Shown here: positions 28,752-36,764 of the stretch, piece by piece | Position numbering within the stretch: position 1 is the first letter of the stretch | Layout of the letters: the number at the start of each line of letters is the position of its first letter | Source of the DNA: Perlucidibaca wandonensis | GTDB lineage: Bacteria > Pseudomonadota > Gammaproteobacteria > Pseudomonadales > Moraxellaceae | Length of the DNA stretch: 64,000 bases | Assembly (NCBI RefSeq): GCF_042677145.1 | Contig: NZ_JBHTIT010000002.1 | Coordinates: 68,825-132,824, forward strand | Direction: 5' to 3' | Translations under genes and position numbers: made by a program | The notes under the pieces: model-generated | Databases searched by the model: none | What the model was told of the DNA's origin: nothing | What the model saw: only the letters and a program-made list of their open reading frames with translations

Positions 28752-30341
28752 TTATTGGTAGCGATAGTTCGCCCAAGCGCCGCCCTGATAGTGCAGATAA
28801 TAATCATCGCTATAGCGCACCACGGTCACAGCTTCATTGCCGGACACATAAGGCGTGCTGGTGATGCTGGCGGCGAGCGTGGCTGCCGTCACACTATTAT
28901 TGCGATATGGGTCTTGCGCGATGGCATCGCGCATTAAGCCTGCAAGGTCGATATAGCTGGTGGGCTGATCAATCGTGATGGGGCTGGGCTGTTTAGCTAG
29001 GCCAACAAAGCGCACAGCAGCAGGCACCAATGTGATGGCCGGACTTGGGTTCTCACGCATAAAGGGAATCTGCATGCGGTCGCCACGAGAGCCAGCACCA
29101 TGCTCAGGGATAAACACCAGCATAGTTGGTCGCTGCTGAGTTTCTAGCGTGGTGATGAGTCGGTCCAAGTCAGACAATAAGCGCTTCACGCGCGTGCCAT
29201 ATTGGCTAGCAGAGCCATTCGATGAGCTAGTGCCTGGCGGGTGGTTGCCATCATGCAAACTAGTGGTGTTGTAGTAGAGCGCGACTGGCGCGTTAGCATC
29301 ATGCGGGTGGCGTGTTAGCCAGCCATTGAGCACTTCGTAGTCATCTTTAATGATAGAGCCATCAAAGCCTAGCCAAGCGGTGCTGGCGGGCGAGTTCGCA
29401 TCTGGCGCAACATTTAAGCCGCCATACTGCTGAATTTCCTGCAGCATATTGCCGAAAACACCATCGTGATTAAGCAGCATGTGTTTGCGGAAGCCGGCTT
29501 GTTCAAACTGATTGAACAAATAGCAGTTGGCTGCCGCTGGCTCATATAAAGACTTGTGCGAGGTTTGGCCGCAGGCCGAGCGCAGCAGGCGAATTGCAGC
29601 AGGTCCACTGTATGAGGTGGCGGTATTGAAGCGCTTAAGCAAGATGTCCGTGCGCTGCAGAAGTGGTGCTTGCGCTTGCTCAGTCATCAGCAAGTCATCC
29701 CACGCTAATGAGCAAATCTGCACGATTAAAATGTCAAACGCTGGTGTCGCCTCTGGGCGCGCAAAGCTTACTTGGCGTTTGGCTTGCTCTGCATAGAAGC
29801 GCGTTAGTGCGGCATCAATATTGGCGTCTTTTGGTTCGCCAGTGGCGCCAGCCGGGGCGATGCTGGCTTGCTCAGCCCTTGCTGCCACTAAGGCCGTATT
29901 TTGAGGCGCACGCACGATAGTTTGCTGATTTTGCCACATGCTATAGAGCGGAATGGCTGGCCAAATAGCGAGTAAGACAAAGGTCGTTAAGCGAAGTTTG
30001 CGAGCAAATATATAGGCAATAAAAAACAGGCCAAGGCCATAAAGCAAGACACTCGGGTTGATGAATCGCCCCAAGAGCTCGATGGCATAGCTAAGGCTAA
30101 ATTGTTCAAGATTTTGCTGCTGCGCTAATAGCCGAGAAAAAGGCGGAAGGCGGGTGTCGTAATAGAGCAGGGCGATTGCCGCAGGGATGGCAACGAGTAA
30201 TCGTGCGATGCGCCAGATTTTACGGCGCAATGGCAGTATGACTGCGAAAGCTAGTGCAAGATTAAGTAGGACATTGAAGTCAATATAGTCTGCGTAGAAC
30301 AGGCCTAATTTTGCGATGAAATAGCCATTCCACAAACCCAT
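28752..30341 (-). CDS. bcsG: Cellulose phosphoethanolamine transferase BcsG
   Basis: Inner-membrane enzyme that transfers phosphoethanolamine from phosphatidylethanolamine to nascent cellulose in the periplasm (alkaline phosphatase/sulfatase fold). It has 529 aa: several N-terminal membrane helices (about 1-135), then the catalytic domain. Visible residues correspond to those of E. coli BcsG: Cys in ICSLAWDDLL, the nucleophile Ser in ATSYSGPAAIRLLRSACGQ, His in LHDGNHPPG, and Glu-His in IPEHGAGSRGDRMQ. Unlike E. coli, it is not behind bcsEF but lies beyond bcsC and follows a response-regulator gene by 9 bases. GAGGA precedes the ATG. Confidence 0.94.
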   Translation of the reverse strand: MGLWNGYFIAKLGLFYADYIDFNVLLNLALAFAVILPLRRKIWRIARLLVAIPAAIALLYYDTRLPPFSRLLAQQQNLEQFSLSYAIELLGRFINPSVLLYGLGLFFIAYIFARKLRLTTFVLLAIWPAIPLYSMWQNQQTIVRAPQNTALVAARAEQASIAPAGATGEPKDANIDAALTRFYAEQAKRQVSFARPEATPAFDILIVQICSLAWDDLLMTEQAQAPLLQRTDILLKRFNTATSYSGPAAIRLLRSACGQTSHKSLYEPAAANCYLFNQFEQAGFRKHMLLNHDGVFGNMLQEIQQYGGLNVAPDANSPASTAWLGFDGSIIKDDYEVLNGWLTRHPHDANAPVALYYNTTSLHDGNHPPGTSSSNGSASQYGTRVKRLLSDLDRLITTLETQQRPTMLVFIPEHGAGSRGDRMQIPFMRENPSPAITLVPAAVRFVGLAKQPSPITIDQPTSYIDLAGLMRDAIAQDPYRNNSVTAATLAASITSTPYVSGNEAVTVVRYSDDYYLHYQGGAWANYRYQ

Positions 30342-30350
30342 GAATCGTCC

Positions 30351-30728
30351 TCAGCCTAGGCGGCGAAGCAAACGAGTAAGCCGTTGGCTGAGCTCGTTGG
30401 GCTGGAAGGGTTTGGCGAGAAAGTCGTCAGCACCAGCTTCTACTACTCGGTCAATATCGGCCTGAGCTGTTTTACCTGTTAGTACAAGCACAGGGAGCTT
30501 TGCTGTGCTTGGGTTAGCACGCAGCGACTTAAGCACTTCAAAGCCATTTAGGTAGGGCAGTAAAATATCTAAAATGACGATATCGGCAGAGCCGGTTTCA
30601 AGCATCTGTTTGCCAGCCTCGCCATCCGGCGCCCACACTAACTCATGACCTAAGCGCTCAACCATCAGGCGAACTAAGCCTGCAATGAGCTCATCATCTT
30701 CGATTAGTAATATGGTGCGACGGGACAT
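30351..30728 (-). CDS. Single-domain response regulator (CheY-like receiver)
   Basis: A 125-aa receiver domain with no output domain. Key residues are present: the acidic pair in LLIEDDELI (about 10-11), phospho-acceptor Asp in IVILDILLPYLNGFEVL (about 55), Thr in VLVLTGK, and Lys in ADDFLAKPFQPNEL. It ends 9 bases before bcsG, so the two are almost certainly one transcript. No histidine kinase is nearby. A role in regulating cellulose modification is inferred from linkage only. A 16-bp palindrome lies 57-72 bases upstream of the start. Confidence 0.92.
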   Translation of the reverse strand: MSRRTILLIEDDELIAGLVRLMVERLGHELVWAPDGEAGKQMLETGSADIVILDILLPYLNGFEVLKSLRANPSTAKLPVLVLTGKTAQADIDRVVEAGADDFLAKPFQPNELSQRLTRLLRRLG

Positions 30729-30784
30729 GCTGAATCCTTGCTATGCGTATTTGACAGAGCGAATCATATCCAACAAGTGTAGCA

Positions 30785-30800
30785 CTTGCACTAGTGCAAG
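30785..30800. promoter_or_regulatory. Perfect 16-bp palindrome upstream of the response regulator-bcsG unit
   Basis: CTTGCACTAGTGCAAG is identical to its reverse complement. On the minus strand a TATGAT -10-like hexamer lies downstream towards the gene, so the palindrome sits near or just upstream of the -35 position, as expected of an operator. It fits the loose CT-N12-AG spacing of LuxR-type sites, but the regulator is unknown. The ispB stop at 30831 is on the other side. Confidence 0.55.
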
Positions 30801-30830
30801 GTTCGGTGCAGGCAAGTTACAAAATGTACA

Positions 30831-31796
30831 TTAATGGTTGCGTGCTAATGCCTCACGCGCTAAATCGACTAACGCATCACGCCAAATAGATTCTTCGAGC
30901 GTGTTTAATGCAGCAATCGCAGCATCGGACTCGGCCTTGGCACGCGCCAGGCTGTAGTCGAGTGCGCCGCAATCTTGCACAAGTTGGATGATTTCTTGCA
31001 GATGCTCTAAGCCACCGCTGCGAATCGCCTCGCGAACCATATTGGCTTCAGCGGGAGCGGCAATTTTCATGGCCTGAATCAGCGGCAGAGTAGGTTTGCC
31101 TTCGGCGAGATCATCACCAACGTTTTTGCCCATGACTTTTGCCGAGCTAGTGTAGTCGAGCACGTCATCGATGATTTGGAAGGCGGCACCTAGATGGCGG
31201 GCGTAAGTAGCCATAGCCTCACGATGTACAGGGTTCGATAGTGCTGCGGCGCATTCGGCTGCAGCTTCAAACATCTTCGCGGTTTTGCCGTGAATGACTT
31301 CGAGGTAGCGCTCTTCGGTGGTGTCAGGATCGTGCTGATTTATTAGCTGTAGCACTTCGCCTTCGGCAATGACGCAGGTGCTATCGCTCATGATGTCGAA
31401 AACATCTTGGCTTTTCAGACTGGCGATCATTTGGAAGGCGCGCGCTACGAGATAGTCACCGACCAGCACAGCTGTTGAGTTGCCCCAATGCGCATTGACG
31501 GTAGCGCGGCCGCGACGCAGGCCAGACTCATCGACAACGTCGTCGTGCAACAAGGTGGCGGTGTGCAGCATTTCAATAACGCCGGCCATTACTACATGAG
31601 CATTGCCATCACGATAACCGCAGGCGCGCGCAGCAAGTAGCGTCACTAATGGCCGTAAGCGCTTGCCGCCGCTTTGCACAATATAGCGGCCCACTTCGCT
31701 GACCAAAGGCACGCGCGATTTCAGTTGCTCATGAATGCAGGCGTCGACGGAGGCAAAATCGTCGCGGACCAAATGTAAGATAGCGTTGAAATCCAT
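30831..31796 (-). CDS. ispB: Octaprenyl (polyprenyl) diphosphate synthase
   Basis: Long-chain trans-prenyltransferase that makes the side-chain precursor of ubiquinone. It has 321 aa. The first Asp-rich motif is in LLHDDVVDESGLRRGRATVN (about 82-101) and the second in FQIIDDVLDY (about 208-217). Chain length (octa- or nona-) cannot be read off. It is divergent from rplU-rpmA, the conserved arrangement in gammaproteobacteria. Confidence 0.95.
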   Translation of the reverse strand: MDFNAILHLVRDDFASVDACIHEQLKSRVPLVSEVGRYIVQSGGKRLRPLVTLLAARACGYRDGNAHVVMAGVIEMLHTATLLHDDVVDESGLRRGRATVNAHWGNSTAVLVGDYLVARAFQMIASLKSQDVFDIMSDSTCVIAEGEVLQLINQHDPDTTEERYLEVIHGKTAKMFEAAAECAAALSNPVHREAMATYARHLGAAFQIIDDVLDYTSSAKVMGKNVGDDLAEGKPTLPLIQAMKIAAPAEANMVREAIRSGGLEHLQEIIQLVQDCGALDYSLARAKAESDAAIAALNTLEESIWRDALVDLAREALARNH

Positions 31797-31909
31797 GGTG
31801 CAATTTTATGTGGGCGCAATAAGGATGCGAATCCTACCAGTCGCGGCGCGGCGCGGCCATAAGCTAAGGATCTAAATTATTATCGCAGCGTTATAAGGGC
31901 AACGGTGGC

Positions 31910-31938
31910 TTGCACTTACGCAGGGTTTTCACTAAGAT
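31910..31938 (+). promoter_or_regulatory. Promoter of rplU-rpmA
   Basis: TTGCAC (31910-31915), a 17-base spacer and TAAGAT (31933-31938) are followed by a GC-rich GCGCGCC stretch, the discriminator type typical of growth-rate-controlled ribosomal genes. The start codon is 107 bases downstream. The rest of the 248-base ispB-rplU interval shows no gene. Confidence 0.7.
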
Positions 31939-32044
31939 TGCGCGCCTTGCGAAATTCTCGAATGCGGGTGCTCATTCCCTAGAGCAAAACGGCGGCCTTA
32001 ACCGGTTCGCGACCTGTTTCGATTGACTGGTGGGAGCCAAGCAA

Positions 32045-32356
32045 ATGTACGCAGTTATTAAAAGCGGTGGTAAACAACACCGTGTGATTGAAGGCGAACG
32101 CCTGAAAGTAGAATTACTTAATGTTGAGCCAGGTCAGACCATTACGTTCGATGACGTTCTGATGGTTGTGGATGGCGACAGCATTCAAATCGGTACACCT
32201 ATCGTTGCCGGTGCTAAAGTTACAGCAGAAGTGCTGGACCACGGTCGCCATGATAAGATCCGTATCGTTAAATTCCGTCGTCGTAAGCATTACCGTCGTC
32301 AAGCCGGTCATCGCCAGTACTACACCGAATTGAAAATTACAGGTATCAGCGTTTAA
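32045..32356 (+). CDS. rplU: 50S ribosomal protein L21
   Basis: Large-subunit protein binding 23S rRNA, 103 aa. It begins MYAVIKSGGKQHRV and ends with the basic RRRKHYRRQAGHRQ region. The start is fixed at the ATG at 32045 by GGGAG 8 bases upstream and by family alignment; the frame is open for 15 bases upstream. First gene of rplU-rpmA. Confidence 0.98.
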   Translation: MYAVIKSGGKQHRVIEGERLKVELLNVEPGQTITFDDVLMVVDGDSIQIGTPIVAGAKVTAEVLDHGRHDKIRIVKFRRRKHYRRQAGHRQYYTELKITGISV

Positions 32357-32381
32357 TCGCTGATCTGCAGGAGATACAGAC

Positions 32382-32642
32382 ATGGCACATAAAAAAGCCG
32401 GTGGTTCCACTCGTAACGGTCGCGACTCAGAAGCCAAACGATTAGGCGTTAAAGTCTACGGCGGCCAACAAATCCAAGCAGGCGGCATTATCATCCGTCA
32501 GCGCGGCACACAGTTCTGGGCTGGCGAAAACGTCGGCATGGGCCGTGACCATACCTTGTTCGCGAAAGCGCACGGCGTGGTAAAGTTTGTTACTAAAGGC
32601 GAATTCAACCGCAAATACGTGGTTGTCGTAGCTAACGCCTAA
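32382..32642 (+). CDS. rpmA: 50S ribosomal protein L27
   Basis: Large-subunit protein near the peptidyl-transferase centre, 86 aa. The N-terminus is MAHKKAGGSTRNGRDSEAKR, with no cleavable extension. GGAGA precedes the ATG. It follows rplU by 25 bases and ends at a strong terminator. Confidence 0.98.
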   Translation: MAHKKAGGSTRNGRDSEAKRLGVKVYGGQQIQAGGIIIRQRGTQFWAGENVGMGRDHTLFAKAHGVVKFVTKGEFNRKYVVVVANA

Positions 32643-32660
32643 GGGCGTACGCGTTGCAAG

Positions 32661-32686
32661 AGCCCCGCCTACGCGGGGCTTTTTTG
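32661..32686 (+). terminator. Terminator after rpmA
   Basis: An 8-bp stem AGCCCCGC/GCGGGGCT with a 4-base loop is followed by six T. It lies between rpmA and obgE; transcription of obgE needs read-through or its own promoter. Confidence 0.92.
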
Positions 32687-32702
32687 TTTTCGGAGAGATG
32701 TC

Positions 32703-33935
32703 ATGCGGTTCGTCGATGAGGCAGTGATCAAGATAGCGGCAGGTGATGGCGGCAACGGCTGCATGAGCTTCCGTCGTGAGAAGTTCATCCCCTTCGGCGG
32801 CCCCGATGGCGGTGATGGCGGCCACGGTGGCTCAGTTTGGGCCGAGGCCGATGTCGGCGTTAACACGCTGGTGGACTATCGTTACACGCGTTCATTTCGT
32901 GCCGAGCGCGGTGTAAATGGCCGTGGTGCTAACTGCACCGGCCGTAGCGGTAGCGACATCACGCTGAAAGTGCCGGTGGGCACCACGGTGCTTAACGAAG
33001 TTACCGGTGAGGTTTTCGGCGATTTAACCGAGGGCGGTCAGCGTGTTTTGCTGGCTCGTGGTGGTCAGGGCGGCTTAGGCAACATCAACTATAAAAGCTC
33101 AACCAACCGCTCACCTCGCAAAACCACCGATGGCGCTGTAGGCGAAATTCATGAGCTGCGTTTAGAGCTTAAAGTCTTAGCTGATGTCGGTTTGTTAGGT
33201 CTGCCTAATGCTGGCAAATCAACTTTCATTCGCGCCGTATCTGCAGCCAAGCCAAAAGTCGCTGACTATCCATTCACCACGTTGGTGCCCAACCTTGGTG
33301 TGGTCGATGTCGATCGCCATCGCTCCTTTGTTATGGCCGATATTCCTGGCCTTATCGAAGGTGCATCCGATGGTGCGGGCCTTGGCATTCGCTTTCTCAA
33401 GCATTTGGCGCGCACGCGCTTCTTGCTGCATATCGTGGACATCGCACCTTACGACGAAACCGATCCTGTGCATGGCGTGAATGTTATTGCCGCTGAGCTA
33501 GCTAAGTTTTCACCAACGCTGGCGTCACTGCCACGCTGGTTGATTTTGAATAAAATCGATTTGCTACCTTCAGCTGAAGAAGTCGATGAGCGTTGCAATG
33601 ACATCGTTGCGCGCTTGAATTGGGATGGCCCCATCTTCCGCACATCAGGCCTAACTCGCGATGGTGCCATGGCGGTATGTTATCGCTTGATGGATGCAAT
33701 CGAAGAGCAGCGTGCAGCAGAAGATGCTGACCCAGCATTGGCTGAAGCCGAGCAAGAGAAGCGTGAGCGTCTGGTACAGGAAGGCCGTGATCGTATTCGC
33801 GAGCTGGAAGTGCGCCGTTCGGCTGAGCGTCGTGCCATTCGCCTAGGCATTGATCCTAGCGAGCTCGATGGCGACGAAGATGATGATTGGGATGAAGACG
33901 CGGAAGATGCGCCCGAGATCATTTATCGACCTTGA
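32703..33935 (+). CDS. obgE: Obg-family ribosome-associated GTPase
   Basis: Essential GTPase that binds the 50S subunit and links ribosome assembly to stress state. It has 410 aa. The N-terminal glycine-rich Obg domain (about 1-160) contains DGGNGC and GPDGGDGGHGG. The GTPase domain has the P-loop GLPNAGKSTFIRA (about 167), a threonine-bearing switch YPFTT, DIPGLIEGA, and NKID. The C-terminus is strongly acidic (DGDEDDDWDED). GGAGAG precedes the ATG. Confidence 0.97.
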   Translation: MRFVDEAVIKIAAGDGGNGCMSFRREKFIPFGGPDGGDGGHGGSVWAEADVGVNTLVDYRYTRSFRAERGVNGRGANCTGRSGSDITLKVPVGTTVLNEVTGEVFGDLTEGGQRVLLARGGQGGLGNINYKSSTNRSPRKTTDGAVGEIHELRLELKVLADVGLLGLPNAGKSTFIRAVSAAKPKVADYPFTTLVPNLGVVDVDRHRSFVMADIPGLIEGASDGAGLGIRFLKHLARTRFLLHIVDIAPYDETDPVHGVNVIAAELAKFSPTLASLPRWLILNKIDLLPSAEEVDERCNDIVARLNWDGPIFRTSGLTRDGAMAVCYRLMDAIEEQRAAEDADPALAEAEQEKRERLVQEGRDRIRELEVRRSAERRAIRLGIDPSELDGDEDDDWDEDAEDAPEIIYRP

Positions 33936-33986
33936 GGCGATATCGACAAGGCCGCACAATGACGGCAGCATCACTGCCTATTACTA

Positions 33987-35177
33987 ATGACCGCTGGTAA
34001 ATCGTCCATGTCTCATGCCGACAGCACATCTATAAACGCTGGCTCTACAACCGTAAGTAGCCAGCGTCATCGCCTGCAGCGCGCCAAGCGCTGGGTAGTC
34101 AAAATTGGTTCAGCGTTACTGACCGATAATGGCCAGGGCCTAGACCAAGCGGCTATGGCTGCTTGGGTTGAGCAGATGGTGGCCCTAAAGGCCCAAGGCA
34201 TTGAGCTGATTTTGGTGTCTTCAGGCGCGGTTGCGGAAGGTATGGTGCGCATGGGTTTGCGCGCTCGCCCCGATAGCGTGCCTGAGCTGCAAGCCTGTGC
34301 CGCCATCGGCCAAATGGGCTTGGTGCAAGCTTACGAGACGCATTTTCGTCAGCATCAAGTACGCACAGCGCAAGTTCTGCTGACTCACGACGATCTCTCC
34401 GATCGCAAACGCTATTTAAACGCCCGCAGCACATTGCGCACCTTAATGAACTGGGGCGTGATTGCGGTCATCAATGAAAATGACACGGTAGCCACCGACG
34501 AAATTCGTTTCGGCGATAACGACACTTTGGCAGCGCTGGTGGCTAACTTAGTCGAAGCCGATGCACTCATCATTTTGACCGATCAAGATGGCATGTTTGA
34601 TCGCGACCCGCGCCATGACCCAACGGCAGTACTTTTGCCTGAAGTGCAGGCAACGGATGCGCGCTTGCTGAAAATGGCTGGCGGCGGCGGTGCACTTGGT
34701 CGTGGCGGCATGATCACCAAGGTGCGTGCGGCTCGCCTAGCGGCGCGTTCAGGTTGCGCCACGGTGATTGCCAGTGGTCGCGGTGAAAACATCCTACAGC
34801 GCCTCAAGCAGGGTGATGTCTTGGGCACTTTATTGCTGCCTGAGCAAGATCGCTTGGCTGCACGCAAGCAGTGGCTGGCAGGGCATCTACAAGTGGCGGG
34901 GCAAGTTCAGCTCGATGCCGGAGCGGTGGCAGCGTTACGCCAAGGCCATCGCAGCTTATTGCCAGTCGGTGTCACGGCAGTGAGCGGTAATTTTCAGCGC
35001 GGTGAGGTGATTGCCTGCGTGGATGAGTCGGGCGAGCAAATCGCCCTTGGCTTAGTGAATTATTGCGCTGATGAAGCACGCCGTATTGCCGGCCAAGCAT
35101 CTGAGCGCATTGAGGCGATTTTGGGCTATGTCGATGCGCCAGAATTAATTCATCGCGACAATATGGTGCTGATCTAA
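33987..35177 (+). CDS. proB: Glutamate 5-kinase
   Basis: First enzyme of proline synthesis, phosphorylating glutamate. It has 396 aa, with an amino-acid-kinase domain (WVVKIGSALLTDNGQGLD near 35, SSGAVAEG near 80, NENDTVATDEIRFGDNDTLAA near 162) and a C-terminal PUA domain. The ATG at 33987 gives an N-terminal extension of about 30 Ser/Thr-rich residues; ATG at 34008 is an alternative. Neither has a good Shine-Dalgarno site. It follows obgE by 51 bases. Confidence 0.96.
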   Translation: MTAGKSSMSHADSTSINAGSTTVSSQRHRLQRAKRWVVKIGSALLTDNGQGLDQAAMAAWVEQMVALKAQGIELILVSSGAVAEGMVRMGLRARPDSVPELQACAAIGQMGLVQAYETHFRQHQVRTAQVLLTHDDLSDRKRYLNARSTLRTLMNWGVIAVINENDTVATDEIRFGDNDTLAALVANLVEADALIILTDQDGMFDRDPRHDPTAVLLPEVQATDARLLKMAGGGGALGRGGMITKVRAARLAARSGCATVIASGRGENILQRLKQGDVLGTLLLPEQDRLAARKQWLAGHLQVAGQVQLDAGAVAALRQGHRSLLPVGVTAVSGNFQRGEVIACVDESGEQIALGLVNYCADEARRIAGQASERIEAILGYVDAPELIHRDNMVLI

Positions 35178-35225
35178 ACGGCCTTGTGCCGCGTTACATA
35201 GCGGCAACTGGAGTCGCAGTAAAAC

Positions 35226-35239
35226 TTGACGCAGATCAA
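35226..35239 (+). promoter_or_regulatory. FNR/Anr box
   Basis: TTGAC-GCAG-ATCAA matches the FNR consensus TTGAT-N4-ATCAA with one mismatch. A TCTAAT -10-like hexamer at 35262-35267 predicts a start near 35274, placing the box centre at about -41.5, the class II activation position. The next gene is the small membrane protein at 35300; the FNR-type regulator gene is beside it. Confidence 0.7.
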
Positions 35240-35299
35240 ATCAAGCATTGAGCAATTACGCTCTAATGAATCCATCGAAAACAAGGTGGAGATACGATC

Positions 35300-35497
35300 A
35301 TGTGGATGGACTTACTGGGTACTTGGAGTGGCTTTCTGTCGGTTGCAGTGATTTTGATCTGCGCTATTGGCATCCCCGGCGCTGTAGCGATCGCTTTGAT
35401 GCGCCAAGTGAAAGGCCAGATTGAAATTGCTCATGAGCCTGCTGGAAAAGCGAAAGCTAGGCACTCCGCATGGCATGATCAACGCTACGCAAATTAA
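35300..35497 (+). CDS. Small membrane protein, DUF3149-like
   Basis: A 65-aa protein with one hydrophobic segment (FLSVAVILICAIGIPGAVAIALM, about 12-34) and a basic, charged tail. The layout resembles the short DUF3149 membrane proteins; this is an impression, not an alignment. The ATG at 35300 has AAGGTGGAG about 9 bases upstream. The FNR box upstream suggests induction under low oxygen. It converges on the FNR-type gene with 7 bases between the stops. Function unknown. Confidence 0.7.
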   Translation: MWMDLLGTWSGFLSVAVILICAIGIPGAVAIALMRQVKGQIEIAHEPAGKAKARHSAWHDQRYAN

Positions 35498-35504
35498 TCA
35501 GTCG

Positions 35505-36230
35505 TTAGCTTGAGTGGCAGTCTGCCGCCACGCGCTCAGCGAGCTGTTCGGCATGGATGATGCGAATGCTCTTGCCGCTGACCTCTATTAAACCGTCATC
35601 TGCGAGCTGAGACAGCGCGCGGCTGACGGTTTCTAGCGCTAAGCCTAAATGGTTGGCAAGATCAGCCCGACCCATCGATAGCCGTAGTTCATTTGTTGCC
35701 AAATGCCGCTGCTGTTGGCGCGCCGATAAGCCCAATAAAAAACTCACCACCCGCACCTCGGCGCTCGCCTGCGCCATCAAATGCATGCGCTGATAATCTT
35801 GGCGCAGCTCAGTACTCATGATCTGAAACAAATGCCCCTGCAACTCCGGCAGCTGCTGCGATAGCTGGCTAATGCCGTTCACTGGCAACTCACACAGCGT
35901 GGTTTTCTCTAGTGCCGTGGCGGTGCTGGCGCAATGGCTTTGGCCCATATTATCGAGACCGATAACTTCCCCTGGCAAATAAAAGCCAGTGATTTGCTCT
36001 TCACCTGAAGGCAGCAAAACGCTGGTTTTAAGCGCGCCTGAACGTACGGCATAAAGCGCAGTCATTGAGTCGCCTAAGCGATATACCGTTTCATTTTTGG
36101 CAAAAGCGCTGGGCTGAGCGACTAATTGGCTGATGCGATTTAATGCGTGCTCGTCGAAGCTCGGTGGAAAACACAGCTTGTGTAAGCCGCAATCGAGGCA
36201 GCGGGTTGCGGCGGGGCGGAAGGCGGTCAT
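35505..36230 (-). CDS. fnr: FNR/Anr-type oxygen-sensing transcription regulator
   Basis: Crp/Fnr-family activator whose [4Fe-4S] cluster senses oxygen. It has 241 aa from the ATG at 36230. Cluster cysteines are C-LD-C-GLHKL-C (residues 11, 14 and 20) plus the Cys of KTTLCELP, matching the four FNR ligands in pattern. A cyclic-nucleotide-type fold and a C-terminal helix-turn-helix (RADLANHLGLALETVSRALSQL) follow; the E..SR element of the recognition helix is the FNR-type DNA-reading pattern. A longer in-frame start at 36347 would run through the rpsT terminator and rpsT coding sequence and is rejected. Confidence 0.94.
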   Translation of the reverse strand: MTAFRPAATRCLDCGLHKLCFPPSFDEHALNRISQLVAQPSAFAKNETVYRLGDSMTALYAVRSGALKTSVLLPSGEEQITGFYLPGEVIGLDNMGQSHCASTATALEKTTLCELPVNGISQLSQQLPELQGHLFQIMSTELRQDYQRMHLMAQASAEVRVVSFLLGLSARQQQRHLATNELRLSMGRADLANHLGLALETVSRALSQLADDGLIEVSGKSIRIIHAEQLAERVAADCHSS

Positions 36231-36273
36231 GGCCAACTCAGAGTTAGTTAATCTTGAGTGTAATCGTAGACGT

Positions 36274-36304
36274 AAAAAAGCCGGCGTGATAGCCGGCTTT
36301 TTTT
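36274..36304 (-). terminator. Terminator of rpsT
   Basis: The GCCGGC/GCCGGC stem has a 6-base loop with an A-run on one side and a T-run on the other. It lies 17 bases beyond the rpsT stop and separates rpsT from fnr on the minus strand. Confidence 0.9.
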
Positions 36305-36321
36305 CACAGCAAAACGATGGC

Positions 36322-36585
36322 TTAGGCCAGCGCTTTAACCTGTGCATTCAGACGGCTCTTATGACGAGCAGCCTTGTTTTTGTGGATGATGCCTTTGTCG
36401 GCCATACGGTCGATGACAGGCACGGCTGCTGTGTAGGCAGCTTGCGCAACGGCTTTGTCGCCGCTAGCAATGGCATTCACAACTTTCTTGATAAATGTAC
36501 GCACCATGGAGCGCAGGCTCGCATTGTGCAGACGCTGCTTGTCGTTTTGACGTGCGCGTTTTTTGGCTTGTGCAGAGTTGGCCAC
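36322..36585 (-). CDS. rpsT: 30S ribosomal protein S20
   Basis: Small-subunit primary rRNA-binding protein, 87 aa, highly basic and alanine-rich: ANSAQAKKRARQNDKQRLHN at the N-terminus. The start codon is GTG at 36585 with GGGAG 8 bases upstream; no ATG fits. A non-ATG start is known in E. coli rpsT (UUG), where it belongs to autogenous control. It is divergent from murJ, the conserved arrangement. Confidence 0.98.
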   Translation of the reverse strand: MANSAQAKKRARQNDKQRLHNASLRSMVRTFIKKVVNAIASGDKAVAQAAYTAAVPVIDRMADKGIIHKNKAARHKSRLNAQVKALA

Positions 36586-36764
36586 CAGGCGGCTCCCATA
36601 AAATTCAGTCTATTAAAGTGTTCTGAAACGACTCCACACCGAGGTGTTTAAGAGTTCCAAAATCAGGCGCGCAATGATGCCGCCGAGATCGCACGAAGTC
36701 AACCCGCATTGCTAGCGAAGCAGGGCATGGCTGCGCTACTATCGCCTGCGATCTTGGAGCTCAC

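Noticed and set aside
35505..36347. Longer fnr start at 36347
   Set aside because: It would include the rpsT terminator and the end of rpsT as coding sequence; the ATG at 36230 gives the normal FNR N-terminus.
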